A stretch of DNA of 13,992 nt. Source: Proteiniphilum sp. UBA4977 (lineage in GTDB: Bacteria > Bacteroidota > Bacteroidia > Bacteroidales > Dysgonomonadaceae). The stretch covers positions 1-13,992 of the forward strand of contig DGZP01000061.1 in assembly GCA_002398565.1 (NCBI GenBank). Direction: 5' to 3'. The translations under genes were made by a program, and so were the position numbers. Shown here one piece after another: positions 7,952 to 13,992 of this stretch. The notes under the pieces were generated by a model. That model did no database searches and was not told where the DNA came from. It was given only the letters and a program-made list of their open reading frames with translations. The stretch's first letter is position 1; every line of letters begins with the position of its first letter.

Positions 7952-10282
7952 TCAATGGTTTTTCCGCCTTACAATAAGCATCAGCCCCATGAGTGCGAGC
8001 ACCGAGGGGATCACAAATCCGAAGGTGGTTTTTATTCTCTTCCTGTCTGCATTTTGCACGTGCCTGAGCGCATTGTCAGGGTTCGCTTCGCGGCTTGTAT
8101 CAATGGGAAACTCCCCCTGCGTAAACCAGCGGAACGATTCGGTGATGAGCGCGTAATTATTCGTCTCCACTCCCACCCGCTGCACGGCAAATTCACCGTT
8201 ACTGATACCATCGGCGCTACCCATCACAATGATGCGTTGAACACGTTCGTTGATTGTACGCTCCAAAGAGAGCACGAGCGGCAGGGAAGCCTGCAGCTCC
8301 TCTCCCGCATCGGGATTAAACCGGGGGACCTCGTCGTTGAAATTCTTTGTCTCCAGTTCATTCCAACAGCGCGTGGAGTCAGTGACAACGCTCTCGGTCA
8401 CGATAACCGGCTTCACAGTAAAGCCTTTACCGGCCCGAAAGGTGAGGCCCGATACGCCTGGAAAGGTTATTTTCGTATTCGTTCGCGACATCTCCGCATA
8501 GGTCTTTGCAAGTTCAGCCCCCTCACTTGAAATATTCCCGAAAATGAGGTCGGGAGCAAAGTTGGCACTTTCCTGCACCAACGTGCCCGCGACAAATTCC
8601 ACTCCCAATGGCTCCACAAGGGGTTGCAGAAGATGTGTCCTGCCAGGCTTTGACGCGATCAGCAGATTTCGTCCCGAAAGGATGTACCTGTTGATCTCTT
8701 CTATTTCGGGGTCGGTATAGGCAGTTTTGGGGTCGGCAATCACCAGGATATCTATGTCGTCGGGTATCTTCCGGCCCTTCACTAAAGTGACAGATTCGGT
8801 ATCGAATCCCTGGCTTATCAAGGCATATCGGAAGGTACGGCTTTTGGCAAAAGAGTGGTAGTCGGCGTCGCCCCTCCCCTCAATACTGCGCTCCTGGTGG
8901 TCTGTCAGGAATCCCACCTTGGGCGGTTTCATGATCAGCCTTTTCATGGCAGCGGTTATTTCCGACTCGGAGGGTTTCTTCATCATATCGTCAAAGTTGC
9001 GAAGATGGGCAGTACGCCCGTCGGCAGTTTCTATGATACGGGTAAAGCGATACTGCTCTTCGGCAAGCCCTTCTATCTCCTTGACTTTATCCTCTGTAAG
9101 AAAACGTTTGAAATTCAGTTTATAGACATTTGCCAGTTTTTCGGCCCGCTCTTTCATGGTAAGTTTGGCATGTTGGGGATTTGTATTCTCAAAGCCGGGA
9201 GAAGGGTGGTAATAATATTCATATCCCATTTTCATGTCGGGTTTAAACCGCATGTAAGGACGGTAATCTTCCATGTCCTGATTGTAATACTGTGGCAGAA
9301 CAGAAGTATAATCGTTGGCAAACAGGTTGGCATAGGTCGTAATGGACATCTTCCCCTTCAATTGAGCGAGCACTTCCTTACTGGGCGCAGTAAGGGTTTG
9401 GGTTTTCATGCGGGTAGAGTCGTAATAGGCCATGAGAGACGGTCTGGAGCTCAGGTATCCCATGAACACGGCGATCAATAGTACCGCCACATAACTCCCC
9501 ATCCTGCCTGCCAGTGAAGACTGGCTTCGTTTGTTTTTCAGTTGAAGCACTGCCAGGGAGAGGAACATCGCACTGATAATGAAAAAATAAAGAAGATCCT
9601 CTGAACTGATCAGCCCCCGTATGAACTCCGATGCCCTACCGGTGATGGACAACCAATAGGTGATGTCCCTGACCAGGGGAATTGTCTGTCCCACTCTCCC
9701 TACATAGGTCAATGCAGCCAGTGTAGCGAACGTACCGATGGCAGCCACCGTTTGGTAGGTGGTAAGCCCCGACATGAACAGGCCAATAGCAGCATACGCA
9801 CAAGCCAGTAAATACAGGCCCAATATTCCAGTCAAAACCAGCGGGAAGTCCATGTCTACGATGGTAAAGTAACCAAAAATCGCATACAGGAAGAGCGGCA
9901 GCATCAAAAGCAGGTTATATATCGTCAGCGACAAATACTTTCCCGTAATCACCTGGAAATTGTTTATGGGAGAGGAGAATAGCAGTTTTATCGAGCCCGA
10001 GCTTGTTTCCCTGCTCATGATGCCCATGGTAAGCAGGGGGATATAGAGGTAGAGGTATTGCTGCACGCGCGTAAAAAAACCAAAAAAAGTATTCGAGTAG
10101 ATATTATGAGTGAGATCTCCCCCCGAGGTATGCCCCAACGCGAAGTAACTGATCGTTCCATTGAAGATATCTGCAAACTGCAGGCCCGTCTGGACGGTGA
10201 ATACCACAAGCATCAACCAGGCCACCGGAGAGAAGAACAAGATCTTTAATTCGTTTTTGGCTATTTCAAAAATTACTTTCAT
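7952..10282 (-). CDS. GldF-GldG-like fusion: ABC-2 permease plus auxiliary domain (copy 2)
   Basis: A 776-residue inner-membrane protein combining a permease like GldF/NosY with a GldG-type periplasmic domain. Membrane helices lie near residues 17-37, 74-90, 117-138, 148-171, 177-198, 229-247 and 262-278, and a final helix at 752-770 is followed by the positive tail RRKNH. The segment SRETSSGSIKLLFSSPI (90-106) is the usual cytoplasmic coupling region of such permeases. The large middle part (about 295-690) matches the GldG/ABC-auxiliary family, with FLTDHQERS (458-466) and DILVIADP (511-518). The start is ATG at 10282, matching MKIIVTIAKNELK of the paralogue; a TTG at 10291 is unlikely. It begins 10 bases after the previous gene. 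The partner ATPase is encoded two genes upstream. The transported substrate is unknown. Similar proteins take part in gliding in Flavobacterium, but no other gliding gene is seen here. Confidence 0.88.
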   Translation of the reverse strand: MKVIFEIAKNELKILFFSPVAWLMLVVFTVQTGLQFADIFNGTISYFALGHTSGGDLTHNIYSNTFFGFFTRVQQYLYLYIPLLTMGIMSRETSSGSIKLLFSSPINNFQVITGKYLSLTIYNLLLMLPLFLYAIFGYFTIVDMDFPLVLTGILGLYLLACAYAAIGLFMSGLTTYQTVAAIGTFATLAALTYVGRVGQTIPLVRDITYWLSITGRASEFIRGLISSEDLLYFFIISAMFLSLAVLQLKNKRSQSSLAGRMGSYVAVLLIAVFMGYLSSRPSLMAYYDSTRMKTQTLTAPSKEVLAQLKGKMSITTYANLFANDYTSVLPQYYNQDMEDYRPYMRFKPDMKMGYEYYYHPSPGFENTNPQHAKLTMKERAEKLANVYKLNFKRFLTEDKVKEIEGLAEEQYRFTRIIETADGRTAHLRNFDDMMKKPSESEITAAMKRLIMKPPKVGFLTDHQERSIEGRGDADYHSFAKSRTFRYALISQGFDTESVTLVKGRKIPDDIDILVIADPKTAYTDPEIEEINRYILSGRNLLIASKPGRTHLLQPLVEPLGVEFVAGTLVQESANFAPDLIFGNISSEGAELAKTYAEMSRTNTKITFPGVSGLTFRAGKGFTVKPVIVTESVVTDSTRCWNELETKNFNDEVPRFNPDAGEELQASLPLVLSLERTINERVQRIIVMGSADGISNGEFAVQRVGVETNNYALITESFRWFTQGEFPIDTSREANPDNALRHVQNADRKRIKTTFGFVIPSVLALMGLMLIVRRKNH

Positions 10283-10292
10283 TCGACTCAAT

Positions 10293-12599
10293 TTATTTTG
10301 ATTTTCGTCTTATCAATATCACTATTCCCAATACCAGGAATATCATGGGATACATCCCTACATAAGCGATCCGTATCAAGGGAATCCGCTCCACGTTGAG
10401 ATGATACTCATTGTCGGCAGAAGGTTTGCGCGGGGTCGACACCGGATATGCTTCATCCGACAATTGGCGGAACAGTTCCATGGTCAGTTCAAAGTTCCGG
10501 GAAGACATTCCTCCCCGACTTCTTATCAATTCACTATTACTACAGAAGTCGCCGTCGCCCGAGACCACAATCCGTTGCTTCCTGTCCCCCACGGTTCTTG
10601 TCAGTTGCAACATGGTAACATGGGGTTTCATCTCCTCGCCCTTTTCAGGATTCAGTACTGCTTTTTCTGCTGCAAAATCTATGGTCTCCGTTTCCAGCCA
10701 ACTCTTTGTGCTATCGGAAGTGAGGATAGGCAGCACGTTGAAGCCACGATCTGTTTCGTATTCCAGTCCCACCGCCCCGAGCATGGTGATCTGCGCACGC
10801 GGGTGCGCGAATCCGCGATATACCCTCGACGAATCGGCAGCAGCCTTCGTCACCCGGTTGTATATCAGGTTCTGTGCACCCTCTTCCATGTTGTTTGCCA
10901 GCACACCCTCCATGAACCGGACACCCAGCATTTCCGTGACCGGATTCATCTGGGCCTGTCGCCCCACATCTCCGGCGATCAGGACATTACCCCCGTTATC
11001 AATATATCTTTTTATGGCGGCAAGCTCATTTTCACGCAAGGGCTCCCGCACATCCGCGATCACCAGGATATCTATCTCACCGGGAATCTCCCTCTTGTCA
11101 GACAGTGAGACTGTTTGGGAATCAAATCCATTGTTGACAAGAGAGTACCTGAAGGTGATGTCACTCACATAGAGGGAATAGTCGCGGTCACCTGTTTTCA
11201 TGATATCCCGCTCGCCATGTCCGGTCAGGAAACCCACCATGGAAGGAGGATGAACCAACCGCTTGAAGGCGGCAGATATCTGACCCTCGTTGGGAAAAGC
11301 AAGCTGATCATCGTATATTCTCAAAAAAGTAGATCTCCCGTCTGCCGTCTCTATTTTTCGGACAAACCGATATTTCTCTTTCGAGAGATCGATCTCCGCC
11401 TTCATCTCCTCCGGCGAGAGAAACATCCCTGCATCTACCTCATATGTCTCCGCGAGCTTGGCCACGATCTCCTCATCCCTCATCCCGGGGAAACGGGCTT
11501 CAAAAGCTACTTTATCGGGATTGGTGTAATAATACACATATTTCATTTTCAAGTCGGGCCGGAATCGCGTGTACTGCCTGAACCGACGGGTATCATTATT
11601 GATCTCCCGGGGAGTACCGTAACGGAAAAACTCATCCATCAGATTTACATAGGTAGTGATCTTCGGCTTTTTACCCACCTCTTTCATGATCTCTTGGCTG
11701 TTCTTCGACAACGTATTCCGTTTGGTCGCAGAAGCATCATAGTAAGCCATGAAACGCGGCATCGACGAGACGTACCCTATGCCCACAGCCACTGTGCACA
11801 ACCCCGCATACCGCATGAACCGGCGCGAGCGGGAGAAACTGTTCCGGTAGTGCGTCATCCTGAATATGGTAAACAACAGGAAGAGCACGGGAATGACGAC
11901 AAAATAGATCACATCTTCGCTGCATGCCAGCCCGTTTATAAACTGGTCGCTCCTGCCATTGATCGATAGCCAGTAAGTAGTATCCCGGAACCATGCATAC
12001 TCCTGTCCGATGTTGCCCACAAAATTGAGGATGGCCAGTAAGGCCATGGTGGCTACCGCCGCTACCGGCTGGTAGGAGGTGAGCGACGACATGTACAATC
12101 CGATTGCCGCGTAGGTGGCCGCCAGCAGATACAGGCCCAACATTCCTATCAGCACCTGCGGGTAGTCAAAATTATTGATTGTCAAAGATCCTAAAGCCAC
12201 AAACGCGAACAAGGAGCCGATCAAGACAAGAATATAGACCAACATTGCCAGGTATTTCCCCAACACGATCTGCGTGTTATCGATGGGTGAGGAGTATAAC
12301 AACTTGATGGATCCCTCGCCTACCTCCCTGCTCATCAATCCCATGGTGAGCAACGGTATGTACAAGAATAGATATTGCTGCACCTTGGGGAATAACCCGT
12401 ATGTGCTGTCATTAAAGAAGATAAAAGACAAAAAACTGATATTCCTACCGGTAGCAGCCACTGTGGTGGCTATATTTTCCACGATATCGCCAAAAAAGAG
12501 ACCGCTTTGCACGATAAAGATAATGAGCATCAACCAGGCGATGGGTGAATAGAACATGATCTTCAGCTCGTTTTTGGCGATGGTAACTATAATTTTCAT
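10293..12599 (-). CDS. GldF-GldG-like fusion: ABC-2 permease plus auxiliary domain (copy 1)
   Basis: A 768-residue paralogue of the following gene with the same plan. Membrane helices lie near 17-37, 74-90, 117-138, 148-171, 177-196, 230-247 and 262-279, then a periplasmic GldG-like region (about 295-685) and a last helix near 743-763 with the tail RRKSK. The coupling segment is SREVGEGSIKLLYSSPI (90-106). This copy keeps the family-like FLTGHGERD motif (457-465), which has become FLTDHQERS in copy 2. DILVIADV is at 510-517. Shared marks such as TYWLSI-x-GR and FMAYYD/LMAYYD show that the two arose by duplication. The ATG at 12599 is chosen because it aligns with copy 2. A longer frame from 12674 would overlap the ATPase gene and add 25 residues with no membrane-protein character. 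It follows the ATPase by 40 bases. A heterodimer of copies 1 and 2 driven by that one ATPase is inferred. Confidence 0.88.
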   Translation of the reverse strand: MKIIVTIAKNELKIMFYSPIAWLMLIIFIVQSGLFFGDIVENIATTVAATGRNISFLSFIFFNDSTYGLFPKVQQYLFLYIPLLTMGLMSREVGEGSIKLLYSSPIDNTQIVLGKYLAMLVYILVLIGSLFAFVALGSLTINNFDYPQVLIGMLGLYLLAATYAAIGLYMSSLTSYQPVAAVATMALLAILNFVGNIGQEYAWFRDTTYWLSINGRSDQFINGLACSEDVIYFVVIPVLFLLFTIFRMTHYRNSFSRSRRFMRYAGLCTVAVGIGYVSSMPRFMAYYDASATKRNTLSKNSQEIMKEVGKKPKITTYVNLMDEFFRYGTPREINNDTRRFRQYTRFRPDLKMKYVYYYTNPDKVAFEARFPGMRDEEIVAKLAETYEVDAGMFLSPEEMKAEIDLSKEKYRFVRKIETADGRSTFLRIYDDQLAFPNEGQISAAFKRLVHPPSMVGFLTGHGERDIMKTGDRDYSLYVSDITFRYSLVNNGFDSQTVSLSDKREIPGEIDILVIADVREPLRENELAAIKRYIDNGGNVLIAGDVGRQAQMNPVTEMLGVRFMEGVLANNMEEGAQNLIYNRVTKAAADSSRVYRGFAHPRAQITMLGAVGLEYETDRGFNVLPILTSDSTKSWLETETIDFAAEKAVLNPEKGEEMKPHVTMLQLTRTVGDRKQRIVVSGDGDFCSNSELIRSRGGMSSRNFELTMELFRQLSDEAYPVSTPRKPSADNEYHLNVERIPLIRIAYVGMYPMIFLVLGIVILIRRKSK

Positions 12600-12639
12600 A
12601 CACGTTTCATTCAGGCAAGTTATAATCTTTGTGCAGGGG

Positions 12640-13578
12640 TTATGGCTTTCTTGCCTTGTTCGACAATTCGGCAAATATCTCGTCCATGGATGTTTTTTCG
12701 AGTGTTATCTCGGTCAATGCCCAATTCCTGGCCACGCTCTCCTTCACCACACGCGCTGTCACATCGGGATCTCCATCGAAAAAGAATCTGTATCTCGACG
12801 CAAAATCCGAAATACTCTCCACCTTCAATATCCCCGGGATGGCCTCCAGGTCGTCGATCAAAGGAGGATGGAGAAAGGAGGCCGTGAAGGTATTCGGTTG
12901 AAGGTAATTGTCAAAGTCGTTGATGGTTCCTGAGAAAATCAGGCTCCCGTTTTCAATCATCACGATCTGGTCGCAGATAGCCTGCACCTCCGACAGGATA
13001 TGTGTCGACAGAAGCACTGCATGATCTTTCGCAATTTCAGCGATCAGATGACGAACTTCCAGAATCTGGTTCGGGTCCAGCCCGTTGGTGGGTTCATCGA
13101 GGACAATAAACTTGGGATGATGGATGATGGCCTGTGCAATGCCCAATCGCTGCTGGTATCCTCCCGAAAGGTTGCGGATGAGGCGACGGCTGAAATGCGA
13201 AATGCCGCATTTTTCCTTCACCTCTTCTACCGCGTTTTTAATTTCACGGTTGTCCATCAATCTCAGCTTCGCGCTGTAGGTAAGATACTCGTCTACATTG
13301 AGGTCGCCGTACAAGGGCGGTTTCTGGGGCAAAAAGCCCATATTTTTCCGGGCTTCCACAGGGTTCTCCTTCGTGTTGATGCCATCAATAAAGACATCCC
13401 CCTGCGTTTGGTTCAAGACACCGCAGATGATGTTCATCGTGGTAGATTTTCCCGCGCCGTTTGAACCCAGCAGGCCGAGTATACCCTTCTGCGCCACCTC
13501 GAAATGAATGTCTTTTATCGCCCATTGCATGCTATAGCGATGAGACAGGTTTTCAACTTTTACAATTGCTTTTTCCAT
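12640..13578 (-). CDS. ABC transporter ATP-binding protein, GldA-like
   Basis: Cytoplasmic ATPase of 312 residues with all ABC motifs: Walker A GSNGAGKST (38-46), Q-loop Gln85, signature LSGGYQQR (137-144), Walker B FIVLDEP (157-163) and switch His193. The order and the C-terminal extension (about 220-312, ending in a SMDEIFAEL segment) are typical of ATPases that drive ABC-2 permeases, including GldA, NosF and drug-export subunits. It is the first gene of the operon. A good promoter lies about 36 bases upstream, and the two fused permease genes follow after 40 bases. No transmembrane segment is present. Since only one ATPase gene is visible for two permease genes, it probably acts as a homodimer under a permease heterodimer. 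The start is ATG at 13578 with no clear ribosome site, as is usual in Bacteroidota. Confidence 0.95.
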   Translation of the reverse strand: MEKAIVKVENLSHRYSMQWAIKDIHFEVAQKGILGLLGSNGAGKSTTMNIICGVLNQTQGDVFIDGINTKENPVEARKNMGFLPQKPPLYGDLNVDEYLTYSAKLRLMDNREIKNAVEEVKEKCGISHFSRRLIRNLSGGYQQRLGIAQAIIHHPKFIVLDEPTNGLDPNQILEVRHLIAEIAKDHAVLLSTHILSEVQAICDQIVMIENGSLIFSGTINDFDNYLQPNTFTASFLHPPLIDDLEAIPGILKVESISDFASRYRFFFDGDPDVTARVVKESVARNWALTEITLEKTSMDEIFAELSNKARKP

Positions 13579-13613
13579 AATAATATATACCTAATGACAG
13601 AGAGGCCAATCAA

Positions 13614-13643
13614 CAAACATACATGACACACAACAAAGTACAA
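13614..13643 (-). promoter_or_regulatory. Bacteroidota-type promoter of the six-gene operon
   Basis: On the minus strand the -7 element TATGTTTG (13614-13621) fits TAnnTTTG exactly, and a -33 TTG (13641-13643) stands 19 bases upstream. This is the spacing expected for the primary sigma factor of Bacteroidota. The distance to the ATPase start at 13578 leaves a short leader of roughly 30 bases. No equally good match was found in the gaps inside the operon. Confidence 0.65.
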
Positions 13644-13650
13644 GGAGATA

Positions 13651-13683
13651 ATTTTACCGGTTACCCCCTTGTATTTTACCGGT
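13651..13683. repeat. Pair of 11-bp direct repeats just upstream of the promoter
   Basis: ATTTTACCGGT occurs at 13651-13661 and again at 13673-13683, exactly 22 bases apart, or about two helical turns. The copies lie 8 to 40 bases upstream of the -33 element, a common place for an activator to bind. Each copy contains the self-complementary ACCGGT, so a weak 6-bp hairpin is also possible, but no T-run follows it. An operator is the preferred reading; the regulator is not visible in this window. Confidence 0.5.
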
Positions 13684-13694
13684 TTGATACACAC

Positions 13695-13992
13695 TTAATA
13701 GCCAATGGTTATCACATCCAACACTTTCCCGAATCCGTCGTATGCCAGTGCCTTTGAAGGGTCCAACGTACCAATACCCGTTTGAGTGATTGGGATTACA
13801 TATACTTTTCCTTCCGAGTCGCTTTTCTGTGTGGAAACGATGACGGCCTTATTATGCCAGGGTAAAGTTTTTCTATAGGGAGGCTCAGATCCGGAAGGCA
13901 AAATTATAGACATATCGTTAGTCACATCTCCTTGTTGATAAAGTTTGGCTTTCGTGATCATCTCACCACCTGCCGCAGTGTATTTAGGCGTT
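13695..13992 (-). CDS. C-terminal part of an unrecognised protein (partial at the right edge)
   Basis: The frame is open to the edge of the window (13992) and ends at TAA (13695-13697), giving at least 98 residues. A methionine at 13961 is internal: the ten complete codons before it, TPKYTAAGGE, stay in frame and read like ordinary protein. The visible part is rich in Thr, Gly, Ile, Val and Lys, has no cysteine and no membrane helix, and looks like beta-strand repeats (for example KAVIVSTQ, KVYVIPI and KVLDVITI). That composition would suit a secreted or surface protein, but no motif identifies a family and I do not recognise it. The gap of 116 bases to the ATPase gene holds a promoter and repeats, so it is probably a separate transcription unit. 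Confidence 0.7.
   Translation of the reverse strand, partial: TPKYTAAGGEMITKAKLYQQGDVTNDMSIILPSGSEPPYRKTLPWHNKAVIVSTQKSDSEGKVYVIPITQTGIGTLDPSKALAYDGFGKVLDVITIGY

Noticed and set aside
7914..7955. TTG start giving MutS-like copy B 14 extra residues
   Set aside because: The extra residues are absent from copy A, and the ATG at 7913 aligns exactly with the paralogue start. The TTG would also overlap the previous stop codon.
10401..11969. Several plus-strand frames of about 235-284 codons opposite the first fused permease gene
   Set aside because: They overlap each other and sit inside a well-supported gene. Their products show no motif and have the unusual composition of antisense shadows.
12600..12674. 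Longer start for the first fused permease, overlapping the ATPase gene
   Set aside because: The extra 25 residues are not hydrophobic and have no counterpart in the second copy, which begins at the same conserved MK-x-I segment.
7952..13578. Assigning the transporter to gliding motility
   Set aside because: The resemblance to GldA, GldF and GldG is real, but no other gliding or type IX secretion gene is in the window, and these families also occur in non-gliding Bacteroidota.
13651..13683. Intrinsic terminator of the right-edge gene
   Set aside because: The ACCGGT arms could pair over only 6 bp with a 16-base loop, and no T-run follows on the minus strand.

Overview
The window looks like a chromosomal segment from a member of the Bacteroidota, probably the order Bacteroidales. 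Four things point there: an M56 metallopeptidase carrying SusC/RagA-type plug signatures, GldF-GldG fused transporter proteins, almost no Shine-Dalgarno sequences, and a promoter matching the Bacteroidota -33/-7 pattern (TTG-N19-TAnnTTTG). The genus cannot be settled from the sequence alone. No RNA gene, CRISPR array, insertion sequence or integrase was seen, and no gene-free stretch exceeds about 150 bases.

Left part (1-2262, plus strand). The last 12 codons of an upstream gene, probably a BlaI/MecI-type repressor, are followed by a 150-base gap. The gap holds a striking 10-bp-phased array of GATTGA units that turns round into TCAATC units. A BlaR1-like M56 membrane protease of 690 residues follows. 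Its periplasmic tail has one carboxypeptidase-regulatory-like domain and three successive copies of the TonB-receptor plug signature, without any beta-barrel.

Central and right part (2358-13578, minus strand). Six tightly packed genes read right to left. They are an ABC ATPase, two paralogous fusions of an ABC-2 permease with a GldG-like auxiliary domain, two paralogous short MutS-like ATPases with no recognisable mismatch-binding domain, and a PqqL-like M16 zinc protease with a signal peptide. Spacings are 40, 10, 38 and 91 bases, then a one-base TGATG overlap, so they very likely form one operon. A good Bacteroidota promoter lies just upstream of the ATPase, and two 11-bp direct repeats 22 bp apart sit immediately behind it. 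Several long reading frames begin at TTG. In each case the start given here is an ATG slightly downstream, supported by paralogue alignment or by the overlap with the preceding stop.

How it may work together. The ATPase and the two fused permeases would form one inner-membrane transporter with a heterodimeric membrane part and two large periplasmic domains, similar in plan to GldA-GldF-GldG. The M16 protease would act in the periplasm or at the envelope. The two MutS-like proteins would be cytoplasmic and may pair with each other. No known pathway links these parts, so this six-gene set is the best candidate in the window for an undescribed system. At the right edge (13695-13992) is the C-terminal end of an unrecognised gene, also on the minus strand.
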